From: Granulosicoccus sp.
GTDB taxonomy: Bacteria; Pseudomonadota; Gammaproteobacteria; Granulosicoccales; Granulosicoccaceae
Direction: 5' to 3'
Assembly: GCA_023300375.1 (NCBI GenBank)
Contig: JALZWO010000059.1
Coordinates: 21,685 to 85,684 of the forward strand
Length of the DNA stretch: 64,000 nucleotides
Shown here: piece after piece, positions 18,475 through 27,841 of the stretch
How positions within the stretch are numbered: position 1 is the stretch's first letter
Layout: the number at the start of each line of letters is the position of its first letter
Position numbers and translations under genes: made by a program
Notes under the pieces: generated by a model
Databases searched by the model: none
What the model was told of the DNA's origin: nothing
The model's input: the letters and a program-made list of their open reading frames with translations, nothing else

Positions 18475-18707
18475 GTGTTTTTTCGGGAGTGCGTACTTGT
18501 GTATACGTATTGAATCGCTTGGCGGTGCGTGCGCCTTAACGAGCAGGTTGACGATTTATATAGAATAAGACGGTAATGAATTGAAGCTAGATCTGAGGTT
18601 GACACAAGGCTTGGTCAAATTTGGAGGTTAGAAAGCCTGAGTTCGTGATCGAGATTACGTTATTATACCGGACACTAGTTACTACTCCTTGTTCCCAGAG
18701 GTAAGCC

Positions 18708-20396
18708 TTGTCTCTTATCATTGCCTTACCGCGAGAGCGGCGCCCCGGTGAAAGACGCGTAGCCTTAGATCCGTCGCGAGTTGAGCGATTGGTGCAGGCG
18801 GGGATAAAAGTACGCATCGAGACCGATTGTGGACATTCTGCGAGCTTTCATGATGCTCACTACAAAGATGTCGACGTTTGCAGTAGCTTTGCAGATGTGG
18901 TCCGTGATGCAGACATTGTCACTAAGGTCGTATGCCCCACGATAGAAGAAATCGCCCACATGAAGCCAGGGTCAGTGCTGATCTGCACTATGTCTGCTTT
19001 CCAGCACTTGAAGGAAGTGGAACAGCTAAAACGTGCAAATATTACTGTTCTAGCCATGGATCACATGCCCAGAACCACGCGTGCTCAACCGATGGATGCA
19101 TTATCGTCGCAGGCAACAGTCGCTGGCTATAAGGCTGCGTTGCTTGCTGCGGAATTATCACCACGATTGTTTCCCATGTTAACTACAGCTGCCGGCACCA
19201 TACGTCCCGCGCGAGTGCTGGTGATTGGCGCAGGTGTGGCCGGATTACAGGCTATTGCTACTGCTAGACGTCTTGGCGCACAGGTAGAGGCCTACGACAT
19301 ACGACGTGCTGCCAAAGAACAGATCGAGTCGTTAGGCGCACGTATGGTGGATACTGGCGTTGAAGTCGCAGGTGCTGGTGGATTTGCAAGGTCTCTGCGC
19401 AAAGATGAAAGGCAGAAACAACATGATGTGCTGGCTGATCATATGGCGCGAGCACATGTGGTTATCTGCGCCGCCTCTATTCCTGGGCGTCTTGCACCTC
19501 GTATCATCACTGAAGACATGGTGAATGGCATGTTGCCCGAATCAGTCATCATTGACATGGCTGCCTCGTCTGGCGGCAATTGTGAACTTACCCGTATTGG
19601 AGAGCACTACCATCACAACGATACGCTGATCGTTGGCCCTCTAAATCTACCCAGTCATGGCGCTGTGAATGCCAGTGAGATGTATTCACGTAATGTGCAC
19701 AGCATGTTGCAACTGATCATTCTTGACAATGCGGTTGTTTTGGATAGTGAAGACGACATTATCAGACGATGTGTGGTTTGCCATGCAAACGAGATCAATC
19801 ATGGTCCGACGGCTGGTTTGCTAGAGTGCGTCCACACCCCATTCGGTGACGCCGTGTATTCGGACACCGTGCATAAGACAGTTGCGCACGAGGCCGATAT
19901 TTCGCACGATAGCAGTATTGATTGGTTAGAAGAACCTGAAGAGCTGCCAGATATGCTTGATAAATCGCCAGATGAAAATCGCGATAGCAAGGCGACTCGA
20001 GAGGGTTTTGCAGCATTAGCCGAAGCGGTTAGCGCTAAAGGCGATGGATCATCTTCGGCTAGTGGTTTAGTAAAAAACAACCAGGCTGATAGGGCTGCAG
20101 ATTTCGCATCGCAGGTGGCTGTTCTAGCAACTGATGCATCGGCAGTTGAGAGTGAGGACGCTCAGGCGCACCTTGACGAAGTGAGCGCTGTGGATGACTT
20201 AACGCTGATAGATGGCGTTGGTCCTGCTTTGCAAGAACGCCTGTATGCCTTTGGTTTCAATAACTTTGAAGACATCGCCTCTCTTGATGCGCAAGGTGTA
20301 GAGAAACTTGCCGTACAACTTGAATTAGATGATGAAGTGGAAAAGCAGGCTTGGCCCGCGCAGGCTAGCGCATTGATGCAGGAGCGTATCAAGTGA
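18708..20396 (+). CDS. pntAA: NAD(P) transhydrogenase subunit alpha part 1 with C-terminal helix-hairpin-helix extension
   Basis: NAD(H)-binding domain I of the proton-translocating transhydrogenase, which makes NADPH from NADH. The start is TTG at 18708 with AGAGG six bases before it; it gives the canonical N-terminus (LIIALPRERRPGERRVAL). The nucleotide fold VLVIGAGVAGLQAIATARRLGA is clear. The enzyme part ends near residue 385. It is followed by ~110 residues of acidic low-complexity linker and then a helix-hairpin-helix-like unit (LTLIDGVGPALQERLYAFGF). The usual length is ~370-385, so the ~175-residue tail is unusual. The stop overlaps the pntAB start (GTGA). Confidence 0.9.
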   Translation: MSLIIALPRERRPGERRVALDPSRVERLVQAGIKVRIETDCGHSASFHDAHYKDVDVCSSFADVVRDADIVTKVVCPTIEEIAHMKPGSVLICTMSAFQHLKEVEQLKRANITVLAMDHMPRTTRAQPMDALSSQATVAGYKAALLAAELSPRLFPMLTTAAGTIRPARVLVIGAGVAGLQAIATARRLGAQVEAYDIRRAAKEQIESLGARMVDTGVEVAGAGGFARSLRKDERQKQHDVLADHMARAHVVICAASIPGRLAPRIITEDMVNGMLPESVIIDMAASSGGNCELTRIGEHYHHNDTLIVGPLNLPSHGAVNASEMYSRNVHSMLQLIILDNAVVLDSEDDIIRRCVVCHANEINHGPTAGLLECVHTPFGDAVYSDTVHKTVAHEADISHDSSIDWLEEPEELPDMLDKSPDENRDSKATREGFAALAEAVSAKGDGSSSASGLVKNNQADRAADFASQVAVLATDASAVESEDAQAHLDEVSAVDDLTLIDGVGPALQERLYAFGFNNFEDIASLDAQGVEKLAVQLELDDEVEKQAWPAQASALMQERIK

Positions 20397-20815
20397 ATAT
20401 TGTTGATGCACTTTATCTTGTGCTTCTTGCGGCGGTGGCAGGCTATGTTTTGATCAGGCGTATACCCTCGCTGTTGCATACGCCCATGATGTCAGGTTCA
20501 AATTTTATACACGGTATTGTGCTGGCAGGTGCCATGCTTGCTTTATCGACCGCTGATGGGACTGTTGAGCTGACCATCGGATTTGTGGCTGTCATGGCAG
20601 CGTCGGCTAATGTTTTTGGTGGTTTTGTTGTCACCGATCGAATACTTAAAATCTTTGATGAAAAAGGGTTTCGCAATTCTGGTTTTTTATTATCTGAGGC
20701 AGGCAAAAATAATAAAAAGGAAAGAACCCTCGACAACCCTGATACAGGCGTCGATAGGCCTTTGTCTGATGAAGAAAAGGGCACGCCGACTGTCTCTGAT
20801 AAGGGTGTCGAATAG
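20393..20815 (+). CDS. pntAB: NAD(P) transhydrogenase subunit alpha part 2
   Basis: Small membrane subunit carrying part of the proton channel. It has 140 residues against the usual ~95-110. Three hydrophobic helices lie in the first ~85 residues (ALYLVLLAAVAGYVLI; FIHGIVLAGAML; IGFVAVMAASANVFGGFVV). A hydrophilic acidic tail of about 40 residues follows (RPLSDEEKGTPTVSDKG). The start is GTG at 20393, overlapping the pntAA stop. pntB begins 3 bp after its stop. The tail is not needed for the known fold and may be lineage-specific. Confidence 0.88.
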   Translation: MNIVDALYLVLLAAVAGYVLIRRIPSLLHTPMMSGSNFIHGIVLAGAMLALSTADGTVELTIGFVAVMAASANVFGGFVVTDRILKIFDEKGFRNSGFLLSEAGKNNKKERTLDNPDTGVDRPLSDEEKGTPTVSDKGVE

Positions 20816-20818
20816 ACT

Positions 20819-22222
20819 ATGTCGGAACTTGCTATCACACCTTCAGTTGCGATTCCCATTCAGCTAGTTTGGTTTGTGGCTACAGTTTTATTTGTTACCG
20901 GTTTACGTAAGTTAAGTATCCCGGCGAAGGCGCGCGGTGGTATCTGGCTTGCGGGTGTTGGCATGCTCTTGGTCATTTCGTCCATGCTTTTTCACCCAGG
21001 GCTGAATTCCAACTTCATGCTGATTGCCATAGCGTTGGTCTCTGGGGGTTTGTTGTCCGTAGCCCATGCACGGCGGGTAGACATGAGCAACACGCCGCAA
21101 ATGATTGCGCTTTACAACAGTCTTGGGGGTTTGGCTGCAGCTTGCGTTGCAACACTTGTCTTGTTGCATGCATCCGAACATACCTCGGCGGTAAAGTCTC
21201 TGGCGGTTTTGGGTGTTGCGATTGGGTGTGTTGCATTTGCCGGTTCATTATTGGCATTTTTACGACTGCATGGCAAGTTCACCAAGCATGATGGCTTTGC
21301 TAAAAAGCAGGTAGCGTATCTGGCTAATGGTGCGTTGGTGCTGCTGCTGGGTCTTATTATGGCGACGTCCGCCACAGCCCACCCTGGTCTTCTAGCGGTA
21401 TTTGTCATACTGGCCATGAGCTTTGGCGTCATGATCACGATGCCAACTTCCGCTGCAGATATGCCGGTTCTGGTGTCGTTCTACAACGCTCTTACGGGGC
21501 TGGCAGTGGCATTCGATGGATTCATCATTGCAAACCCGGCCATGATTGTTGCTGGTACTCTCGTGTTTGCGGCGGGTTCCTTACTCACACGGCTCATGGC
21601 ACGTTCTGTTAACCGTCGGTTGAGTGAAATCATGTATTCCGGATTTGGTTTATCCTCGAGTTTTGTGGCGGTGCAGTCGAGCACTGATCACATCAATACC
21701 ATCGACGCCCGCGATGCTGCAGTGGGTATGGCGTACGCCAGACGAGTAGAGATCGTTCCCGGATATGGCATGGCAACGGCCCAGGCTCAGCACAAACTTC
21801 GGGAGCTCACACAGTTATTGGATGAGCGTGGCGTGGAAACGGGTTTTGCGATACACCCAGTGGCAGGCAGGATGCCCGGTCACATGAACGTGCTGTTGGC
21901 TGAAGCTGGCGTACCCTACGAAAAAATTCGAGATCTCGGAGAAATAAATGCTGAATTTTCCGATGTAGATGTAGTTCTGGTTGTAGGGGCGAACGACATC
22001 GTCAATCTGGCGGCTCGAACGGACCCTGAGTCACCACTGTTCGGCATGCCCGTCCTCGATATCGATAAAGCGAAGCGGGTCATTGTGCTCAAGCGAGGAG
22101 ACGGTGCTGGCTATGCCGGTGTAGAGAATTCTTTTTTCTCCCAACCGGTGACGCGGGTCCTGTTGGGGGATGCCAAAGACAGTGTTCAGGACCTTATTAC
22201 CTCTATCAAAGGGATGGACTGA
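20819..22222 (+). CDS. pntB: NAD(P) transhydrogenase subunit beta
   Basis: NADP(H)-binding and membrane subunit of the transhydrogenase. Its 467 residues match PntB (~460). Multiple membrane helices fill the first ~280 residues, including GLAVAFDGFIIANPAM. The soluble domain III has the NADP signature EIVPGYGMATAQAQHKL and the later VLVVGANDIVN, with the KRGDGAGYAGVENSFF loop. It is third in pntAA-pntAB-pntB. A hairpin with a T-run about 60 bp downstream probably ends the operon. Confidence 0.95.
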   Translation: MSELAITPSVAIPIQLVWFVATVLFVTGLRKLSIPAKARGGIWLAGVGMLLVISSMLFHPGLNSNFMLIAIALVSGGLLSVAHARRVDMSNTPQMIALYNSLGGLAAACVATLVLLHASEHTSAVKSLAVLGVAIGCVAFAGSLLAFLRLHGKFTKHDGFAKKQVAYLANGALVLLLGLIMATSATAHPGLLAVFVILAMSFGVMITMPTSAADMPVLVSFYNALTGLAVAFDGFIIANPAMIVAGTLVFAAGSLLTRLMARSVNRRLSEIMYSGFGLSSSFVAVQSSTDHINTIDARDAAVGMAYARRVEIVPGYGMATAQAQHKLRELTQLLDERGVETGFAIHPVAGRMPGHMNVLLAEAGVPYEKIRDLGEINAEFSDVDVVLVVGANDIVNLAARTDPESPLFGMPVLDIDKAKRVIVLKRGDGAGYAGVENSFFSQPVTRVLLGDAKDSVQDLITSIKGMD

Positions 22223-22281
22223 ATTCCACGAGCTTGTAGGTAGGCCACGTGCTACCAGTGAAGCCCATTGAGACAATTTTT

Positions 22282-22313
22282 TGTCACTTCACCAGATAGT
22301 GACAGATTTTTAG
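22282..22313 (+). terminator. Rho-independent terminator candidate of the pnt operon
   Basis: TGTCACT at 22282-22288 pairs with AGTGACA at 22298-22304, a 7-bp stem with a 9-base loop, followed by GATTTTTAG. It lies about 60 bp after the pntB stop, where an operon end is expected. Confidence 0.6.
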
Positions 22314-22321
22314 TCCATAGT

Positions 22322-22534
22322 TTATGCACAAGAGCGAATTCTGCTTGAACGATGGTTGGTTTTGAGGTACCGCATAAGGGTTGTTTTGTAAGAATACTCT
22401 TTAAGTTACTGATAAATATACATATGCCCTGATTGTTCAAAGATTGCACATTTTGTTACAGGCCACTGGTTGTCAGACTGTCAGCATTATTTGATGTTCT
22501 TGTCCACATACTTATCCACAGATTTTGTTGATAA
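22322..22534. other. Cluster of DnaA-box-like 9-mers in the gap before priA
   Basis: The 415-bp gap between pntB and priA holds four 9-mers matching or nearly matching the DnaA box TTATNCACA: TTATGCACA (22322-22330), TTGTCCACA (22500-22508, one mismatch), TTATCCACA (22512-22520, exact) and TGTTGATAA (22526-22534, the reverse complement of TTATCAACA, one mismatch). Three lie within 35 bp, next to a T-run at 22540-22548. Apart from the pnt terminator, nothing else was recognised in the gap. It could be a DnaA-responsive control region, a DnaA-titration site or, less likely, an origin. Confidence 0.5.
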
Positions 22535-22637
22535 CATTCTTTTTTTTGACGCGACTTTGGAGTTTTCTACTGCTGTGCGTCAATTTTATGAAACGATAGC
22601 TAAGCAGCATAATGCGTCAGAAAAGGCTTGAAATCAG

Positions 22638-24830
22638 GTGACGTCTTTGGTTCAAGTTGCCATCCCAACTCCGCTGTACCGAGTGTTTGATTACCGATGG
22701 AACTCAAGCCTGCCAATCACGCGCGGTGTGAGAGTAGGTGTGCCCTTTGGCCCCCGAAAAGTGGTGGGCATAGTACTCGGAGCCATAGAGTCATCTGAGG
22801 TGGCTGAAAACAAGCTGCGAGCGGTCAGTCAGGTGTACGACACCGAGCCTGTGATCGCCACAGACCTTATGGAATTGTTGTGCTGGGCCAGTCGCTATTA
22901 TCATCACCCTCTGGGGGACGTGCTCTCAACCTCGCTGCCTGTTCTACTCAGGAAAGGTCAGCTGGCCACTATTACCGAGCGAGAGTTCTACCGCTGGATA
23001 GGGCCTAGCCCAGTGCCAGAGACACTTAATCGTGCCCATGTCCAGAGGGCACTTGCACACTACCTTGAACATTTGTCTGGCAAGTTGGCTGGTGCTGACT
23101 CACTGGCGCGCATTAGCCCTCGCTGGCGCAGCTCCATAGCCGGACTCATCGACAAAGGCTGGGTAGGAGCAGAGACTGCCTTAAAAATCCCTGACAATAA
23201 AGCGCGCGGTTCTGCACCCACCTTGTCAGAGGAGCAGCGTGTTGCGGTGGAGCAAGTGGTCGACTCATTGAGTCAGAAAACGGCGAAGCGATTTCTGCTT
23301 AACGGGGTGACTGGCAGTGGCAAGACGGAGGTCTACTTGCGTTGCATTGCCAAAGCGCAAAGCATGGGTCAACAGGTGCTTGTTCTGGTGCCGGAAATTT
23401 CGCTCACGCCGCAACTCATGAGTCGCTTTGAGCAACGCATAGACGGCTGTCTGGTGTGCTTGCACTCAGGGCTGAATAATACGGAGCGCTTGCAGAACTG
23501 GCTATGCGCTTCGCAAGGGCATGCTGACGTGGTCATTGGCACTCGCTCTTCTATTCTTGCGCCCATGCCAAACCTTGGTTTGGTGATTGTTGATGAGGAG
23601 CACGACGGCTCTTTTAAGCAACAAGATGGTTTTCGATACCATGCGCGTGATCTTGCGTTGATGCGAGCCAATGCCCGCCAGTGCCCAGTGCTATTGGGTA
23701 GTGCAACACCCTCACTTGAGAGTCTTAAGAATGTGGCTATTGGCAAGCTTATCGAACTGTCACTAACCCAACGTGCTGGCGGAGCTGTACCTCCTTCGAT
23801 TGGTTTGATGGATATTCGGCGACGAAAACTCAAGGAAGGACTGAGCGATCGAATGTTAGATGCCATACGTGAACATCTGGACAATGCAGGTCAGGTGCTG
23901 ATGTTTATCAATCGACGAGGGTTTGCACCCACCTTATTGTGCAACGACTGTGGTGCGGCGGCTGACTGCAAGCGTTGTGATGCACACATGACAGTTCATG
24001 CTCGGACGAATCGTCTGCGTTGTCATCACTGTGGCGCTGAACGCGCTATGCCAAGTAGTTGTGAAAGTTGCCGTTCACCAGAGCTGGATCGTGTTGGATA
24101 CGGTACGGAGCGCATAGCCAATGTGCTTGCCGAGGAATTCCCTGATGTGGCCATTGCGCGTATTGATCGTGACACCACACGACGTAAGGGGGCATTGGAA
24201 GAACAGCTGGCATTAGCCATTAGCGGTGAGGCTAGAATTCTAGTGGGTACTCAACTACTGGCCAAAGGGCATCATTTTCCTAAGTTAACACTAGTTGGCA
24301 TTTTGGATGCTGATAGAGGATTATTTGGTACTGATTTTCGTGCTCTTGAACACATGGGACAATTGGTGCTGCAAGTGTCTGGTCGTGCTGGCCGAGAAAC
24401 CAATCGAGGGACTGTATTGGTGCAGACGCGCAATCCGGACAATCCTCTGTTGCAGACGCTGGTCAAAGAGGGGTATGCGCCGTTCGCGCACATTTTGATG
24501 GATGAGCGGCGTTTAGCGATGTTGCCCCCTTACTCTTTCATGGCTGTGGTGCGTGCGGAGGCTACCAACGCGCATGAACCCCATGAGTTTTTGAGGCAAG
24601 TGGCCAGTTCTCTTGAAACTGACAAGACAGGCCAGCTTGATGTGCTTGGCCCAGCTCCTGCGCCAATGGAACGATTAGGCGGGCGTTTTCGGGCACAACT
24701 GCTGCTTCAATCAGACAAACGCTCTTCACTGAACGATAGCTTGTCAAGATTATCTACGCTCATTGACCAATTGCCTGGTGCCCGTCGTTGTCGTTGGTCT
24801 ATTGATGTTGACCCAGTAGACCTTTTCTAG
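22638..24830 (+). CDS. priA: Primosomal replication restart helicase PriA
   Basis: 3'-5' DNA helicase that reloads the replisome at stalled forks. It has 730 residues, as expected. The N-terminal DNA-binding part begins VQVAIPTPLYRVFDYRW. Walker A is NGVTGSGKTEVYLR, the DEAD-type box is VIVDEEHDGSFKQQ, and a zinc-binding cysteine set follows (CNDCGAAADCKRC; CHHCG; CESC). GTG at 22638 is used here; a TTG nine bases on is possible. The upstream gap holds DnaA-box-like sequences, so control by DnaA is worth testing. Confidence 0.95.
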   Translation: MTSLVQVAIPTPLYRVFDYRWNSSLPITRGVRVGVPFGPRKVVGIVLGAIESSEVAENKLRAVSQVYDTEPVIATDLMELLCWASRYYHHPLGDVLSTSLPVLLRKGQLATITEREFYRWIGPSPVPETLNRAHVQRALAHYLEHLSGKLAGADSLARISPRWRSSIAGLIDKGWVGAETALKIPDNKARGSAPTLSEEQRVAVEQVVDSLSQKTAKRFLLNGVTGSGKTEVYLRCIAKAQSMGQQVLVLVPEISLTPQLMSRFEQRIDGCLVCLHSGLNNTERLQNWLCASQGHADVVIGTRSSILAPMPNLGLVIVDEEHDGSFKQQDGFRYHARDLALMRANARQCPVLLGSATPSLESLKNVAIGKLIELSLTQRAGGAVPPSIGLMDIRRRKLKEGLSDRMLDAIREHLDNAGQVLMFINRRGFAPTLLCNDCGAAADCKRCDAHMTVHARTNRLRCHHCGAERAMPSSCESCRSPELDRVGYGTERIANVLAEEFPDVAIARIDRDTTRRKGALEEQLALAISGEARILVGTQLLAKGHHFPKLTLVGILDADRGLFGTDFRALEHMGQLVLQVSGRAGRETNRGTVLVQTRNPDNPLLQTLVKEGYAPFAHILMDERRLAMLPPYSFMAVVRAEATNAHEPHEFLRQVASSLETDKTGQLDVLGPAPAPMERLGGRFRAQLLLQSDKRSSLNDSLSRLSTLIDQLPGARRCRWSIDVDPVDLF

Positions 24831-24998
24831 GCCTCGATATTTTTTGTGAGTTTGCCAAGTTGGGTCATTTACGCCGTACGCGCTTAATACTTATGGGTTA
24901 CATCGACAGTAATTCAGCTCATTAGCTTGTGTAGTGGTAAACGAAGCAGCGCAATTGCACTAAACTCCTAGCTCGACGAATACGTGTGGAAGTAGCCT

Positions 24999-26762
24999 GT
25001 GATATCCCTTGTTCCGCTGATAGAAGAGCAGATAGGTTTAAGCCTTGAGTCCCTGAAAGCTCAGGGCATTGTGCCTATGGATGTAAATCTGAAAATTAGC
25101 GTCACCCGAACTCGCGATTCCAGCCACGGTGATTTCGCCACAAACGTTGCCATGCTGTTGGCAAAACCCTGTGGGCGAGCGCCACGCGATATCGCTACAG
25201 CGATCATTGAGGCCTTGCCAGGCTCAGACGCCATAAAAGAGGTGGCTATTGCAGGCCCTGGGTTTATCAATTTCTTTCAGGCAGATGACGCATCCTCTGC
25301 GGTCTTAGGTCGAGTGCTTGAGCAAGGCGAGGCATTCGGACGAAGTGATGTGGGGGCGGGAAAGCGCATACAGGTGGAGTATGTGTCGGCTAACCCGACG
25401 GGCCCCTTGCATGTTGGCCATGGCCGTGGTGCCGCCATGGGTGCCACAGTGTCTAATTTGTTATCAACGGTGGGTTTTGATGTAGAGCGTGAATACTATG
25501 TCAACGATGCAGGGCGGCAGATGGATATTCTGGCGACTAGTGTCTGGCTTCGATACCTTATTTTGTCTGGAGTAGATTTGACGTTTCCGTCCAATGGCTA
25601 CCAAGGTGAATATATCATCGCCATTTCCCAACGCTTGCTTGATGAGCATAAGGAGGCATTTAAGCATGACGTGGCTGCTGTTTTTGACGGTGTTGTTGAC
25701 GACGAGCCTGCAGGTGGCGATAAAGAAAAGCACATTGATGATTTGATTGAGCGTGCGAAGCAGCTTTTAGGCGAGCCACACTATCGCGTAGTGTTCGATG
25801 CAGCGCTTGATTCCATACTTGGCGATATTAAGGACGATCTATCTGAATTTGGCGTCGATTACGATTGCTGGTTCAGCGAGCGTAGCCTCACCGACGATGT
25901 GCAATCGGTCGTCAAACGCCTTGAAACGGCGGGCCATACGTATGTGAAAGAGGGTGTCACCTGGTTTAAGTCGTCTGAATTTGGTGATGAAAAGGACCGG
26001 CCTATTGTGCGCTCTAATGGCTTGAGTACCTATTTCGCCTCTGACATCGCGTATATCGAAAACAAGATTCAGCGTGGCTATGACGAGGTGCTCTATTTGT
26101 TTGGAGCCGATCACCATGGGTATACCGCGCGCATGCTGGCTGCTTGTGAGGCGCTAGGGCATCCTCGAGAAAAGCTACAATTTGTGCTCATTCAGTTTGC
26201 CAATCTATTTAGAAGCGGCGAACGTGTGCAGATGTCGACACGCTCTGGCTCGTTTGTCACTATTAGAGAGCTGCGCGATGAGGTCGGTAAAGACGCTGCG
26301 CGGTATTTTTACGTGATGCGTAAATATTCTCAGCACATGGACTTTGACTTGGATTTGGCAAAATCCCAATCCAACGACAATCCGGTTTACTACGTGCAAT
26401 ATGCGCACGCGCGAATTTGCAGTGTTATGCGTCAGCTTAAGCAGAAAGAACTTGAATTTGATCAGGCTGCAGGGCTGGCAGCACTGAGTCGGTTGAACGA
26501 ACAAGCTGAAGCGGATTTATTGACACTGCTGGCCACCTATCCTGAGCTATTGGTTCGCGCTGCACAGGCGCATGAGCCACATCAGCTCACAGGTTATTTG
26601 CGAGATCTCGCAAATGCGCTTCACAGCTACTACAATGCCCACAAAGTCTTAGTAGATGATGTTGAACTCCGGCACGCAAGAATCTGCTTGCTGCTTGGGG
26701 TCAAGCAAGTGCTTGTCAATGGTTTGTCTATTATTGGTGTCTCCAGTCCTGAGGTTATGTAG
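24999..26762 (+). CDS. argS: Arginyl-tRNA synthetase
   Basis: Charges tRNA-Arg with arginine. It has 587 residues, in the normal range. The class I HIGH motif reads HVGHGRGAAMG after VEYVSANPTGPL, and the KMSKS equivalent is VQMSTRSG. The C-terminal anticodon-binding helices begin near NPVYYVQYAHARI. The start is GTG at 24999 giving ISLVPLIEEQIG, which aligns with family N-termini. It lies 3 bp before the SPOR-domain gene, an arrangement (argS followed by an ftsN-like gene) often seen in gammaproteobacteria. Confidence 0.95.
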   Translation: MISLVPLIEEQIGLSLESLKAQGIVPMDVNLKISVTRTRDSSHGDFATNVAMLLAKPCGRAPRDIATAIIEALPGSDAIKEVAIAGPGFINFFQADDASSAVLGRVLEQGEAFGRSDVGAGKRIQVEYVSANPTGPLHVGHGRGAAMGATVSNLLSTVGFDVEREYYVNDAGRQMDILATSVWLRYLILSGVDLTFPSNGYQGEYIIAISQRLLDEHKEAFKHDVAAVFDGVVDDEPAGGDKEKHIDDLIERAKQLLGEPHYRVVFDAALDSILGDIKDDLSEFGVDYDCWFSERSLTDDVQSVVKRLETAGHTYVKEGVTWFKSSEFGDEKDRPIVRSNGLSTYFASDIAYIENKIQRGYDEVLYLFGADHHGYTARMLAACEALGHPREKLQFVLIQFANLFRSGERVQMSTRSGSFVTIRELRDEVGKDAARYFYVMRKYSQHMDFDLDLAKSQSNDNPVYYVQYAHARICSVMRQLKQKELEFDQAAGLAALSRLNEQAEADLLTLLATYPELLVRAAQAHEPHQLTGYLRDLANALHSYYNAHKVLVDDVELRHARICLLLGVKQVLVNGLSIIGVSSPEVM

Positions 26763-26765
26763 CAC

Positions 26766-27626
26766 ATGGCAAAGCGAAAAACCGCATCAACAGCCTCTGA
26801 AAGTCGCCTGTTTGTATTGGCGTTGGGATTGTTGGTGGGTTTTGTTATCGCATTTGTTCTGGTTTTGTCGCGCATGCCCGTCGATGGAATTATCAGTCAG
26901 TACAACAGTGGTACTGTAAAAGAGGCGGAAGTAGCTGCCATGAATTTCGACTACTACGCGGTACTTGAAGAGCAGAGAGCTGCGCGACGAAGCGTGGCGG
27001 TAGAGCCTCCTGTGATCTTCATGGAACCGCCCAGAGACGTTCTGCCAAGCACTCAGCCGTTACCCGCTGAGCCACGTGCGCTTGAACAGGTGCAGCCGCC
27101 GGTGCAAGAGCAGCTAACTGTTGCACCGGCGCCAATCCCTGCGCCCACAGTTGCGCCCGCACCAGTGCCTAAAGTAGAACCATCCGTTGAATTGCCGCGC
27201 ATAGAGAGAGTGCCCGAGCAAATAACAGTACAGCCGCAAGTACAGCCGCAAATACAGCCGCAAATACAGCCACAAATACAGCCACAAATACAGCCACAAA
27301 TACAGCCACAAATACAGCCACGGGTGCAGCCACGCGTGGTTCCACAACAGCCTCGGGTGCGTGAGATACTAGCGAGTGAAGGCGCGCAAGACACCTACTT
27401 CATTGAAACGGGCAATTTCCCCAACAATGAGCGAGCTCTGCGAGAGCAGTCAACGCTTCGCGGTATTGGCCTCGACGCATTTATTGTTGTTCGCCAAGAC
27501 AATTCGGGAGTCTTTGGTCATAGGGTTCGGATTGGACCGTTCCTAGAGCAATCTAGACTTGATGCAACGCGTAATGCTTTACGCTCCAGCGGTATCAAGC
27601 CAAAGCTTATCCGCGTAAAGCGTTAG
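26766..27626 (+). CDS. FtsN-like SPOR-domain membrane protein
   Basis: Type II membrane protein of 286 residues: a short basic cytoplasmic N-terminus, one membrane helix (about 17-37), a Pro/Gln/Ala-rich periplasmic linker and a C-terminal SPOR domain (last ~75 residues, DTYFIETGNFPNNERALREQ through HRVRIGPFLEQSRLDA), which binds denuded septal peptidoglycan. Position after argS and overall architecture suggest an FtsN-like division protein, but this is not proved. The linker contains nine QPQI/QPQV/QPRV tetrapeptides encoded by a 12-bp DNA repeat, so linker length may vary between strains. Confidence 0.8.
   Translation: MAKRKTASTASESRLFVLALGLLVGFVIAFVLVLSRMPVDGIISQYNSGTVKEAEVAAMNFDYYAVLEEQRAARRSVAVEPPVIFMEPPRDVLPSTQPLPAEPRALEQVQPPVQEQLTVAPAPIPAPTVAPAPVPKVEPSVELPRIERVPEQITVQPQVQPQIQPQIQPQIQPQIQPQIQPQIQPRVQPRVVPQQPRVREILASEGAQDTYFIETGNFPNNERALREQSTLRGIGLDAFIVVRQDNSGVFGHRVRIGPFLEQSRLDATRNALRSSGIKPKLIRVKR
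27231..27338 (+). repeat. 12-bp tandem repeat in the SPOR protein linker
   Basis: Nine consecutive 12-bp units based on CAGCCACAAATA. The first three have CAGCCGCAA and the last two have drifted to CAGCCACGGGTG and CAGCCACGCGTG. They encode QPQV, six QPQI and two QPRV. Near-identical middle units point to recent expansion by slippage, without frame change. Confidence 0.95.
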
Positions 27627-27841
27627 TCCGTCTGGCCAACGATTGCACTGTTCGCTCCTGAGTAGGGTTGCACGACGTGGATCTTGGCTTCCCTCATCTG
27701 GTTGTTTTTCCTATTTCCCTGTTCAGTATTTGTACAGGTGTGATCGTCCAATATACGTCCTAAGAGTCTTGCACTAGTGAGCAGATTCTTTGGCTCAATG
27801 AGGAGCCATTTGACAGATCCATAGTCCAAGGAGGGACTTCT

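Noticed and set aside
22223..22637. Chromosomal replication origin in the pntB-priA gap
   Set aside because: DnaA-box-like 9-mers are present, but no dnaA, dnaN, gidA or parAB is nearby and the AT-rich unwinding element is weak. Kept only as a DnaA-binding cluster.
27053..27394. Antisense Cys/Gly-rich reading frame opposite the SPOR gene
   Set aside because: It arises from the 12-bp repeat read backwards; the sense strand has a clear membrane helix and SPOR domain.
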